Positions 52,007-60,833 of a stretch of 64,000 bases of DNA are shown one piece after another. Source of the stretch: Ruminococcus albus AD2013 (GTDB taxonomy: Bacteria; Bacillota; Clostridia; Oscillospirales; Ruminococcaceae); assembly GCF_000526775.1 (NCBI RefSeq), contig NZ_JAGS01000001.1, positions 2,542,001 to 2,606,000 on the forward strand. The letters are read 5' to 3'. Both the position numbers and the translations under genes were made by a program. The first letter of the stretch is position 1; each line of letters begins with the position of its first letter. The notes beneath the pieces were generated by a model. The model saw nothing but the letters and a program-made list of their open reading frames with translations, did not search any database and was not told the origin of the DNA.

Positions 52007-53173
52007 TTACCAGCCATACCCACCATTATCGTAAGTATAGTCATATCCGCCGCCATTATCGTAGTACTGACCGTTATCCCAGTTATTGTCAGTCCAGCCG
52101 CCGTTGTCATAATACTGACCATTGTCCCCTGTATTATCCGTCCAGACACCGTTTTCATCATATCCGCCGTTGTTATCTGCCTGACCGTCACCGTTATTCG
52201 TAACATCATTTTCAGCCTGACCGTTATCAGCAGAATTATCGGAATCAGTGCCGTCTTCTGTGTTGGCATCTTCCGCAGCACTGTCGTCGGTATTGGTTTT
52301 TTCAGGGTCTTTAGCGAATGTAGGCTTGCCGATATACTTATCCTTAGGTATAGCTGAAACGCCGTTTTCAGAGCCGTTATATATGAGCGTACCCTCATAG
52401 TTATCAGCAAGCTTGCCCATCACTGCTTTGAAATAGCTCAGCTTATATCCGATATCCGCCGAACTTCCCAGCTTGATATCCAGCCTGTTGTCGATATTCA
52501 GCATAATATTCGCACGGGAGGTGATATCAATAGTCTTTACATTCTCATAATCCTGCTCGATAAGTTCTTTCATAAGGTCGTTGATTATTTTATCGCTGTA
52601 ATTGTCCTCCGACCTCAGCTTTGCACCTGCCGCACGAAAAGCAAATATCTCCTCATCTGTGAGTTCTTCGCCCTTATCTATACGTTCCTGTGCCGTATAG
52701 AACTTGAAACCCGTGATTATAGGGATACCACCTGTTGGCATAGGATTGTTCGCTTCAAGTATCCTGCCCGAGGTACTAAGCACATAGTATCCGCCCTCAT
52801 ACTCGATATCTGCCGCTTTTACAGCTTCTTTGCAGTCTATAACTACTGTTGAGGGATATGACTTCGACACCTTCACCTCGTCTATGTAAACGAGATTATC
52901 CGTCAGGCGTTTTTCTGCCCTTGCAGTATCCGTCCTCACAAGATTCATATCTTCGTATATACCGCCGACATTTATTATCTGGTCATCGGTATAAAGGCTC
53001 ACGCCCCTTACTTCAACACTGCTGACGTTAAAAAATATCGTCATGCAGAGAATAAGTACGACCACTGCCGCTGCGACTGCCGCCAGCGCATAAAGCATAC
53101 GCAGGTCAAGCTTCCGCCCGACCCTTCTGGGCGTCATCGCAGGCACAGGTTCATTTTCAAAATCAACACTCAT
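52007..53173 (-). CDS. ftsQ: Cell division protein FtsQ/DivIB with long Asp/Asn/Gly/Tyr-rich tail
   Basis: 388 residues. One membrane helix near 27-49 (MLYALAAVAAAVVVLILCMTI), a POTRA domain from about 50 (VSSVEVRGVSLYTDDQIINVGG) and the beta domain (SYPSTVVIDCKEAVKAADIEYEG). From about residue 290 to the end the protein is a low-complexity tail of Asp, Asn, Gly, Gln and Tyr with the repeated unit DNGQYYDNGG. FtsQ links the division complex; such a tail outside the membrane is unusual. It sits between murA and ftsZ. Confidence 0.9.
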   Translation of the reverse strand: MSVDFENEPVPAMTPRRVGRKLDLRMLYALAAVAAAVVVLILCMTIFFNVSSVEVRGVSLYTDDQIINVGGIYEDMNLVRTDTARAEKRLTDNLVYIDEVKVSKSYPSTVVIDCKEAVKAADIEYEGGYYVLSTSGRILEANNPMPTGGIPIITGFKFYTAQERIDKGEELTDEEIFAFRAAGAKLRSEDNYSDKIINDLMKELIEQDYENVKTIDITSRANIMLNIDNRLDIKLGSSADIGYKLSYFKAVMGKLADNYEGTLIYNGSENGVSAIPKDKYIGKPTFAKDPEKTNTDDSAAEDANTEDGTDSDNSADNGQAENDVTNNGDGQADNNGGYDENGVWTDNTGDNGQYYDNGGWTDNNWDNGQYYDNGGGYDYTYDNGGYGW

Positions 53174-53264
53174 TTTATTTCTTTCCTCTGTCTGTCAGTC
53201 ATTGGCATATAATATTTTGCCTGAAATACAATAATGCCGTTTCCAAATTTTTACACTTTTTTCA

Positions 53265-54521
53265 TCAGAACTCTCTGCGTATATCAGCGCCCACCGACCT
53301 GAGTACGTTCTCGATAAGTTCGTACCCCCTGTCGATATAGCACACTCCCTCCACCGAAGAAATCCCCTCGGCACCGAGAGCGGCAACTGTCAGCGCCGCG
53401 CCGCCCCTAAGGTCATGTGCCCTCACATTCGCGCCGCAGAGCTTTTTCACGCCCTGTATCACAGCTGTTCTGCCCGATACTTTTATATCAGCCCCCATGC
53501 GCACCAATTCGTCCACATGGCGAAATCTGCTCTCAAATATATTTTCTACTATCATACTGCTGCCCCGCGCCGTAGTCAGCGCCGCCATCACCAAAGCCTG
53601 TGCGTCTGTCGGAAAACCGGGATAAGGCATCGTCCGTATCATCCGCACTGCTTTCAGCGGTTTTACACAGCTTATGAATATCCTGTCGTTTGTACAGTAA
53701 ACCGCGGCTCCCATTTCTTCAAACACCGCCGTCACCGCCTGAACGTCATCGCACTTTATACCGATAAGTCCGAGCTCACCGCCTGTCGATGCCGCTGCAG
53801 CCATATAAGTAGCCGCCGCTATCCTGTCGGGCATTACTTCGTATTCACAGCCATGCAGCTTCTTCACGCCGCATATTCTGAGCGTACTGCACCCCGCGCC
53901 CCTGATGTCAGCGCCGCAGCGGTTCAGAAAATCCGCAAGGTCTGCTATCTCGGGTTCACGCGCCGCGTTTCGGATAACAGTATCTCCTTCAGCACACGCC
54001 GCCGCAAGCATGATATTTTCGGTAGCTCCTACGGAAGGGAAAGGCAGGTCGATCACCGCGCCCCGTATCCCCTTAGGACAGGTACAGCTTATCCTGCCAT
54101 GCTCCTCGCATATCCTTACACCCAGCTGTTTAAGCGCAGTCAGATGCATATCTATCGGTCTCGGACCAAGTTCGCAGCCGCCGGGATAGCTCAGTTCGCA
54201 TCTTCCCGTCTTGCCCAGCACCGCGCCCAGAAATACTATGGAACTGCGCATTTCGCGCATAAGTTCCTCCGTTATCCTGTATCCATCGGCACCGACAGGG
54301 TCGGTCACCGCGGTATCTTTCCTGAAACTGCATTTGCAGCCAAGTTCGTTAAGTATCCTGCAAGCGGCAAAAACGTCCGTCAGCTCGGGACATCGCCTCA
54401 GCACCGTCCTACCCTCCGCCAGCAGACACCCTGCAAGCAGCGGCAGCGCACTGTTTTTGGCACCCTGTACCCTTATCTCACCGCACAGCCGTTTTCCGCC
54501 ATTTATGATAAGTCTCTGCAT
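53265..54521 (-). CDS. murA: UDP-N-acetylglucosamine 1-carboxyvinyltransferase
   Basis: First committed step of peptidoglycan synthesis: transfers enolpyruvate to UDP-GlcNAc. Motifs: RVQGAKNSALPLLAGCLL near 18-35, the fosfomycin-target cysteine in SYPGGCELGPRPIDMH, and GFPTDAQALVMAALTTARG further on. 418 residues is normal. GGGGCG lies before the ATG. It is in the division cluster between the unknown gene at 54589 and ftsQ. Confidence 0.96.
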   Translation of the reverse strand: MQRLIINGGKRLCGEIRVQGAKNSALPLLAGCLLAEGRTVLRRCPELTDVFAACRILNELGCKCSFRKDTAVTDPVGADGYRITEELMREMRSSIVFLGAVLGKTGRCELSYPGGCELGPRPIDMHLTALKQLGVRICEEHGRISCTCPKGIRGAVIDLPFPSVGATENIMLAAACAEGDTVIRNAAREPEIADLADFLNRCGADIRGAGCSTLRICGVKKLHGCEYEVMPDRIAAATYMAAAASTGGELGLIGIKCDDVQAVTAVFEEMGAAVYCTNDRIFISCVKPLKAVRMIRTMPYPGFPTDAQALVMAALTTARGSSMIVENIFESRFRHVDELVRMGADIKVSGRTAVIQGVKKLCGANVRAHDLRGGAALTVAALGAEGISSVEGVCYIDRGYELIENVLRSVGADIRREF

Positions 54522-54588
54522 AAGCTACGCCCCTTTTTTGAAGTATAGCTTATTTTATGCACGAAACTTGTTATTTGTTACCTGATGT

Positions 54589-55518
54589 TTACGGGTCAAG
54601 CTGCACCGTAACAGCATTTGATATAAACAGCACAGCAGGCAAGCAAGGAACGTATACGTTCTTTGCGATCTTTTTCTTTGCGTTAACGGTAGAAAGTACC
54701 ATTTCCGTAACACATTCGTCCAGCTCTTCTTCGGTCATATCCGCAACGTTGATCATAAGCTCGATTGTAACGTCCTTACCTTGAAAACCTTCAATAACAT
54801 CGCCGACGACCTTACCTTCACCGTCCTTGGTGGCAGCACGTTTGGCAGAAGTCACATAGCACACCTTGTCCTCGTACATTGTTGGAACATAGAGCGCCTT
54901 ATACTGAGGTATCACCACCTGAAAAGGTGAAGAATTCTGCACATGGACTGTCATTTCAATAACTCGGTAGTTCTCGTTTTTCTCGGAGGAAAAAGCCTCC
55001 TGATTATATACCGAATAATTCGACAGCGCATAGGTCTTGAACTCGGTCATGCCCATCTTCTGGAAGATATTCCTGTTGAAATCCACCGTTGTATCCTGGG
55101 TCGTGCTGTTCATCAGCGGCGGCAGGAAAAGCAGTGCGCAGATAAGCAGTACCAGCGCCACGGTTATCCAGATTATTACTTTCTTCCTCTCAACATATGC
55201 CGAACCGACTTTTACGCCCTGATGAAGCAGATCGGGAGCTTTTTTATTCGGATCGGGCTTTGGTATGAAGCTGTCATCTATCGGATCATCGCGCCTGACT
55301 CTCGCCCTGTGCTCCGAACCCTCATATTTGTTATCGGCAGCACCAAAACGGGTCTGCTTTGAATACCTGTTTGAAGAGAATATCTCTTCGGCAGCAGCAT
55401 TCGTTTTTGAACCCTTGTAGGCATTGTGACTTAGCTTTTCATTAATATTATCGGGGACTTTCAAGCTATCCATCGTAGCGCCCGAACGCTTTGTCTGTAT
55501 AGTTCTGTCAATAGCCAA
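54589..55518 (-). CDS. Single-pass membrane protein of unknown function in the cell-wall cluster
   Basis: 309 residues. A polar cytoplasmic N-terminus of about 115 residues, one helix (VIIWITVALVLLICALLFL, about 115-133), then an external domain with FRNIFQKMGMTEFKTYALSNYSVY-type features, ending in VYVPCLPAVLFISNAVTVQLDP. The start TTG at 55518 is weakly supported; ATG 55473 is possible. It lies between murG and murA, where division-complex genes are common, but I recognise no FtsL- or DivIC-like features. Confidence 0.65.
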   Translation of the reverse strand: MAIDRTIQTKRSGATMDSLKVPDNINEKLSHNAYKGSKTNAAAEEIFSSNRYSKQTRFGAADNKYEGSEHRARVRRDDPIDDSFIPKPDPNKKAPDLLHQGVKVGSAYVERKKVIIWITVALVLLICALLFLPPLMNSTTQDTTVDFNRNIFQKMGMTEFKTYALSNYSVYNQEAFSSEKNENYRVIEMTVHVQNSSPFQVVIPQYKALYVPTMYEDKVCYVTSAKRAATKDGEGKVVGDVIEGFQGKDVTIELMINVADMTEEELDECVTEMVLSTVNAKKKIAKNVYVPCLPAVLFISNAVTVQLDP

Positions 55519-55599
55519 ATTATATCAATCCTCACATCATATCCGATTCTATATATCCGGTTCTTTACCTATCAGCCATATCTTTTATCTAACCGACTA

Positions 55600-56733
55600 T
55601 TATTTCTTGCCGATAAGGGGTCTGAGGCAATCCATTATGCGCTCCTTTGTATCCTTGATATGGAGTGCCGCTGCCTTTTCGGAACATTCCTTCAGCTTTG
55701 CGGGGGCATCGAGATAATCTCTCACTGCACCCACGAATTTCTCTTCCGTAAGATCTTTTTCTTCAATAACTATACCCGCACCTGCATTCTGCAGCACCAT
55801 ACCGTTGTGATACTGGTGATTCTCTGCAACCCACGGTGAGGGTATGAGTATGGAACATCTGCCCATAGCTTCGATCTCAGCCAGTGACGCTGCACCGCAT
55901 CGTGTGATAATAAGATCACAGGCAGCCATTGCCTTGGGCATATCAACATAGCTGTCAACTATAAGGTGATCGTTGCCCTTGATCTTGATGCCCTGCTTTT
56001 CACAATCGGCGATATAATTCTCATAATCCTTGTAGGTACCGTAGGAATGTATATGGTATACCTCCCTGCCATCACGCTGATACCATTTAAAGAGTTTAAT
56101 TATGTTCTCGTTCAGAACTTTTGAACCCAGACTTCCGCCAGCGGAAAGCACTACCTGTGCGTCCTCGGGGATACCAAGTTTCTTGCGTGCCTCAGCCTTT
56201 GTCAGCCTGCCGAAGCCTCCCCTTACGGGCAGACCCGTTACCACGCATTTTTTGGCGTCGGGGAAGTTCTTTCTTGATTCCTCCACCGTCATCATAACAA
56301 CATCAACTTTTTTTGAAAGTATCTTGTTTGTCACACCTGCGAAAGCGTTCTGTTCATGTATGGCAGTCCTGATGCCCATATTGGCTGCCGCCCTTACCAC
56401 AGGTCCGCTGACGTAACCGCCTGTGCCTATAACGAGATCTGGATTGAATCCCTTTATGATCTCTTTGCATCTGCTTCCCGATTTAGCCAGATACAAGGCT
56501 GCCCGGAAGTTTCTTTTGATATTCTCGGCATTTATCTTTCTCTGGAATCCCTCTATTTTCAGCGGTTCAAATTTGTATCCCGCCTTTGGCACAAGCTTTG
56601 CTTCAAGCTTATCGGGGTTTCCCGCGAAGCATATCTCCGCATCGGGGTAGTTTTCTTTTATTATCTCGGCAATAGCCAGCGCGGGGTTCACATGACCCGC
56701 TGTGCCGCCGCCTGCAAGCAGAACTCTGAGCAT
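55600..56733 (-). CDS. murG: MurG glycosyltransferase (lipid II synthesis)
   Basis: Adds GlcNAc to lipid I on the inner membrane face. Motifs: VLLAGGGTAGHVNPALAIAE (about 4-23), AIHEQNAFAGVTNKIL, VVLSAGGSLGSKVLNE, ITRCGAASLAEIEAMGR and ILIPSPWVAENHQYHNG. 377 residues. ATG 56733 has GAGGT nine bases upstream; ATG 56742 overlaps that site. Part of the cluster between ftsW and murA. Confidence 0.97.
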   Translation of the reverse strand: MLRVLLAGGGTAGHVNPALAIAEIIKENYPDAEICFAGNPDKLEAKLVPKAGYKFEPLKIEGFQRKINAENIKRNFRAALYLAKSGSRCKEIIKGFNPDLVIGTGGYVSGPVVRAAANMGIRTAIHEQNAFAGVTNKILSKKVDVVMMTVEESRKNFPDAKKCVVTGLPVRGGFGRLTKAEARKKLGIPEDAQVVLSAGGSLGSKVLNENIIKLFKWYQRDGREVYHIHSYGTYKDYENYIADCEKQGIKIKGNDHLIVDSYVDMPKAMAACDLIITRCGAASLAEIEAMGRCSILIPSPWVAENHQYHNGMVLQNAGAGIVIEEKDLTEEKFVGAVRDYLDAPAKLKECSEKAAALHIKDTKERIMDCLRPLIGKK

Positions 56734-56772
56734 TACGCACATACCTCTTTTATAATTAAATTAATAATATAT

Positions 56773-56994
56773 TCATATAAATATCACCAGGACGATACCC
56801 ATGCCAAGCAGAGTGATACCGATAACAAACTCGGCACGCCCAACTTTTTCAGCGTAGTCCTTGTCTTTTCTCCCCGACTTCTGTGCGGCTGAAAAGCCGT
56901 TTATCAAGGAGTATTTCTTAAAGAATAAGATGAGTCCGCCAAAAGCCGTGAACGCTGTCCCGAGTATCAGAAATATCAGCTTCAATGCAAGCAC
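56773..56994 (-). CDS. Small two-helix membrane protein in the cell-wall cluster
   Basis: 73 residues if it starts at GTG 56994, which has AAGGAG eight bases upstream. Two hydrophobic helices (about 2-26 and 52-73) flank a basic loop AAQKSGRKDKDYAEKVGR. It resembles small DUF3784-like proteins. It lies between ftsW and murG; function unknown. Confidence 0.65.
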   Translation of the reverse strand: MLALKLIFLILGTAFTAFGGLILFFKKYSLINGFSAAQKSGRKDKDYAEKVGRAEFVIGITLLGMGIVLVIFI

Positions 56995-57141
56995 GGCTGT
57001 CACTCCTTTGAAAATCAAAGCAGACTTCTTATCATTTCTATTGTACTAAATTATTATGAACAAAGCAACACTTTTCAGTTAACAGCTAACCAAAACACAA
57101 AACCGCGCCGCGGCCATTATGCCGAAGGCGCTGTTTTATTA

Positions 57142-58374
57142 TCATTTTTTGATGTTTCCCTGACGGGAGATGCTGAGCAGTATGCCCATCTCCGCCAATT
57201 GTATTATCAGCGCCGTACCGCCGTAACTGAAAAACGGCAAAGATATACCTGTATTCGGGAATGAGTTAGAAGCAACCATGATATTCAGGAAAGCCTGCAA
57301 TCCTATCTGTATCGTGATGCCCGCAGCCACCAGCATACCGAATCTGTCCTTGGCATTTGCGGCAATGTAGAATCCTCTAAGCACGAAGATAACGAACAGT
57401 ACCACTACTACAAGTGCGCCCACAAATCCCAGTTCCTCGCAGATTATAGCGAATACAAAGTCGTTCTGCGCTTCGGGCAGGTACAGAAATTTCTGTCTTG
57501 ATTCACCGAATCCCAGTCCGAACCATCCGCCAGAACCGATAGCCACCAGCGAGTTATAGGTCTGCCATGTGTTGTTCTGAATATCAGCCTCAGGGTTGCG
57601 CCAGCCGTCTATTCTTTCCTGTATATAGGAAAACTTACCTGCCATCAGCACTACAGCCAGAGCCAGTACAGCCACTGCCGCAAGAACACCTATAAACTTC
57701 CAGAAAGTCTTTGCGGGCATACCACTGACAAACATCATGCTGACGCCGATAACTCCTATTATCAGCACCGCAGACAGATGTCGCTGAAGCCCCAGCACAA
57801 TGACTGTTATACCCATTATCACTGTGAAAGGTATAACGCAGTACTTCCAGTTATTGAATTTCGGGAAATTGACCGCCATTATGTAGGCGAATATTATTAT
57901 AAATGCTACTTTCAGAAGCTCCGACGGCTGGAACTGTACAAATCCCAGATTGATCCATCGGCTTGCGTCCGCAGTTGACGAACCGAAGAACGCCGCATAC
58001 AGACACATGGCATACATAACACCAAAGAATATGTAACAAACCACCGTATTCTGAAAGAAATGGTAATCCAGCACAGATACCACCAGCATACCCACAAGAC
58101 CAAGTCCCGCGAATGTAAGCTGTTTTTTAGCGTAGAAATATCCGTCACCCATATCGTTTATGCCCCAGGCATATGACGCCGAGAACATCATAAGTACGCC
58201 AAATCCCAGCAGCACCAGTATCAGCAGCAGGAATGGGATATCCACGCCCTTGTTTATAGATTTGAAATTGAAGTTAAGCTTTTTTCTCGCCTGCGCCACA
58301 GGTTGTCTGGCTATCAGGTGATTGTTCAGTGTAAGACCGCCGTCACGGTCGCGGTATATACCCTTATCAGCCAT
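57142..58374 (-). CDS. ftsW: FtsW, septal peptidoglycan polymerase (SEDS family)
   Basis: SEDS glycosyltransferase of about 410 residues with ten predicted membrane segments. The signature LPFFSYGGTALIIQLAEMGI near the C-terminus and YFAKKQLTFAGLGLVGM-like N-terminal region identify it, as does SSTADASRWINLGFVQFQPSE. It polymerises lipid II with its partner penicillin-binding protein. ATG 58374 has GGAGG about ten bases upstream. It follows the mraY-like gene by 34 bases. Confidence 0.93.
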   Translation of the reverse strand: MADKGIYRDRDGGLTLNNHLIARQPVAQARKKLNFNFKSINKGVDIPFLLLILVLLGFGVLMMFSASYAWGINDMGDGYFYAKKQLTFAGLGLVGMLVVSVLDYHFFQNTVVCYIFFGVMYAMCLYAAFFGSSTADASRWINLGFVQFQPSELLKVAFIIIFAYIMAVNFPKFNNWKYCVIPFTVIMGITVIVLGLQRHLSAVLIIGVIGVSMMFVSGMPAKTFWKFIGVLAAVAVLALAVVLMAGKFSYIQERIDGWRNPEADIQNNTWQTYNSLVAIGSGGWFGLGFGESRQKFLYLPEAQNDFVFAIICEELGFVGALVVVVLFVIFVLRGFYIAANAKDRFGMLVAAGITIQIGLQAFLNIMVASNSFPNTGISLPFFSYGGTALIIQLAEMGILLSISRQGNIKK

Positions 58375-58408
58375 TAATGCTGTACCTCCGCTCACTTTCT
58401 TGATAAGG

Positions 58409-59425
58409 CTAATTTATAACCAGCCTTGATTCATATATACTGTAAGCCGCCGCACCTGCGCAGAATACTGCCTGCGCCGCCGCATACACAGCAGTGATGC
58501 GGTACTCGCTCCACCCGATATTGCGTAAATGCTCGTGAAGCGTTGCACCCTTGAACAGCAGCTTTTTATTTCTTTTGAATACCGCCCTCTGCAATATATG
58601 CGCAGCAAGCTCGATGAAAGGCACTGCCATCGCAAGCAGTACCGCTCCGTGCAGCCCTGAAAGCATCAGTATGCCGCACATCATACTTCCAAGGAACAAT
58701 CCGCCCGACTGCCCGAGGAACAGTTTTGAGGGCTTAGCCCCCCATATCAGGAACCCCGCACAGCTTCCCGCCGCGCAAAGGCATATAACTCTGACAACCT
58801 CGCGACTGCCGTCGCCGAAAGCCGCAAAAAGTCCCAGAAAGCTTACAAACATCGTCATCGGACAAAGTCCGTCCACGCCTGTTTCGTGTATACCTTTCTG
58901 GCAATCACATATCTCCGCCGCCGTGATGATGAGCGTCATCATCAGCGCATTCAGCGGTATATAAGCCCAGCCAAGATCGACATAGCCCCACCTGAAAGGC
59001 AGCAGGACCATCTTGCAGCTGTAACCGAAAAGCCCCATCAGCGCGGTATAACCTCCGCATAGCAGCAGCTTGATCGTCACCCTGTATCTGCTTTTCATGC
59101 CTATTCCACCGCGCACATCGCGGTCGTAGTCTTCAGCGAGACCCACAGCAGTCAGCACCGCAGAGAATATCACCGTGAAAGCCGCCGCCCTTATCTCATC
59201 GGCATTAAAGCCATCAGCGGCTGCAGACGCAAAGCAAGCCGTCACAAAGCAGAACAGCATCAGTGCTCCTCCGCCCCTCGGTTCTGAGCCGTCCTGCTTG
59301 AATCTGTCGCCGATGTATATCTCGAATTTACCGGTTTTCAGTTTTCTGAACACGGGAATGAAAAGCCGCCCAAGCAGCCCGCCCACAGCAAGCTGCAGAG
59401 CAAATATTATAAACGTCAGCTTCAC
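58409..59425 (-). CDS. MraY-like phosphotransferase homologue lacking key catalytic residues
   Basis: 338 residues, about ten membrane segments, at the usual mraY position between murF and ftsW. It clearly belongs to the family: DLGWAYIPLNALMM, AGFLIWGAKPSKLFLG and LHEHLRNIGWSEYRI align with MraY. However, the DD of GFLDDY reads AEDYD, SNAVNLTDGLDGL reads AEICDCQKGIHETGVDGL, MGDTGSL reads LGQSGGL and the HHH reads HEH. Loss of the aspartate in MGDTGS and of part of the NLTDGLDG motif makes normal transferase activity doubtful. murF overlaps it by four bases. A standard mraY may exist elsewhere. Confidence 0.85.
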   Translation of the reverse strand: MKLTFIIFALQLAVGGLLGRLFIPVFRKLKTGKFEIYIGDRFKQDGSEPRGGGALMLFCFVTACFASAAADGFNADEIRAAAFTVIFSAVLTAVGLAEDYDRDVRGGIGMKSRYRVTIKLLLCGGYTALMGLFGYSCKMVLLPFRWGYVDLGWAYIPLNALMMTLIITAAEICDCQKGIHETGVDGLCPMTMFVSFLGLFAAFGDGSREVVRVICLCAAGSCAGFLIWGAKPSKLFLGQSGGLFLGSMMCGILMLSGLHGAVLLAMAVPFIELAAHILQRAVFKRNKKLLFKGATLHEHLRNIGWSEYRITAVYAAAQAVFCAGAAAYSIYESRLVIN

Positions 59426-60786
59426 GCCTGTTTTATCGCCTCATATACTTCTTCAAGCTTCATGCCGCGGCTGCCCTTGAACAGTACAGCATCACCCTCT
59501 TTGAGGTTTGCTTTAAGATATTCCACAAGCTCCTCGTGAGTTTCAAAATGCTTTGTATTCTCACGATCGAAGCCCTTGTCGCAGGCACCCTCGATGTAAT
59601 ACGCCGAATTCTTGCCGAAACACAGCAGTACATCTGTTTTTGAAGCCTTGACATATTCGCCCACAGTGCGGTGATACCTAGCCGCGCCCTTGCCAAGTTC
59701 AAGCATATCGCCCAGCACTGCAAAACGTCTGCCGCGTACAGATATCTGGCTCAGCACAGAAAGGCTTGCTTTCATGGAATCGGGAGCTGCGTTGTAGCAG
59801 TCCAGCACGTAGGTCATTCCATTCTCACTTATTATGTTCTGTCTCATGCCCTCGGGTCTGAAATCCGCAAGTCCTGCAATGATATCCTCATTTTCCATAC
59901 CTGCCGCCGCACCTGCACAGAATGCGGCCAGCGCATTCTTTACATTATGTTCGCCCAGACAATTTATCCTTGCATTGAGCTTTTCCCTGTTATAATGTAT
60001 AGTGAAGCTTATGCCCTTGCTGTCAGCAGCGATATCCGAAGCATAAACATCGCAGTCCTTTTTGGATACAGAATAGTACCACACTTTTCTTCCGCCATAT
60101 ATCTCAGCCTTTGCGAGAAGTCTGTCATCGCGGCAGAGTATCAGCGGAGCATCTGCAGAAGCACCATCGAGTATCTCCATCTTGGCTTTGAGTATGCCCT
60201 CCTGCGAACCGAGATTCTCGATATGCGATACACCGATATTAGTAATCACGCATATCGTCGGCTTGCAGCTTGTGGACATTCTCGATATCTCACCCTTATG
60301 GTTCATGCCCATTTCGATAACTGCCGCCTGATGGGACTCATCAAGCTCCAGCAGTGTTTTGGGCATACCGACTTCATTATTGTGGTTCGCCTCAGTTTTA
60401 AGGGTCTTGAAGCTGCGGGAAAGCACGCTGTATATCATTTCCTTGGTAGTGGTCTTTCCAACACTGCCTGTTATACCCACAAGAGGTATATCAAATTTAC
60501 TGCGATAGTACGATGCCGCATCCAGCAGTGCCTGTGCGGTGGAATCCACGATAAGGCATCTTGCGCCATCCACTGGTCTTTCCGTAACCACAGCTATGGC
60601 GCCAAGTTCCATAGCCTTTGCGGCAAAGTCGTGCCCGTCAAAGTTAGCACCTTTCAGCGCTATGAACAACGAGCCCTCTGTTATAGTTCTCGTATCGGTA
60701 GAGATATCCTTTACCTCCACATCGGCAGGAAAGCCGTAGCTTCCTCTTACAGCCTGTATTATCTCTGAAAGCATTAATTTTTCCAT
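59422..60786 (-). CDS. murF: UDP-MurNAc-tripeptide--D-Ala-D-Ala ligase
   Basis: Adds D-Ala-D-Ala to the UDP-muramyl tripeptide using ATP. Motifs: SLFIALKGANFDGHDFAA, the P-loop VGITGSVGKTTTKEM near 110, ANHNNEVGMPKTLLEL, AVIEMGMNHKGEISRMS and VLDCYNAAPDSMKASL. 454 residues is usual. It follows murE by 47 bases, and its stop overlaps the mraY-like start. Confidence 0.96.
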   Translation of the reverse strand: MEKLMLSEIIQAVRGSYGFPADVEVKDISTDTRTITEGSLFIALKGANFDGHDFAAKAMELGAIAVVTERPVDGARCLIVDSTAQALLDAASYYRSKFDIPLVGITGSVGKTTTKEMIYSVLSRSFKTLKTEANHNNEVGMPKTLLELDESHQAAVIEMGMNHKGEISRMSTSCKPTICVITNIGVSHIENLGSQEGILKAKMEILDGASADAPLILCRDDRLLAKAEIYGGRKVWYYSVSKKDCDVYASDIAADSKGISFTIHYNREKLNARINCLGEHNVKNALAAFCAGAAAGMENEDIIAGLADFRPEGMRQNIISENGMTYVLDCYNAAPDSMKASLSVLSQISVRGRRFAVLGDMLELGKGAARYHRTVGEYVKASKTDVLLCFGKNSAYYIEGACDKGFDRENTKHFETHEELVEYLKANLKEGDAVLFKGSRGMKLEEVYEAIKQA

Positions 60787-60833
60787 TGCTTTACCACCTT
60801 ATCTCGACCCGAACCCTCAGGTCAGGTTAATTA

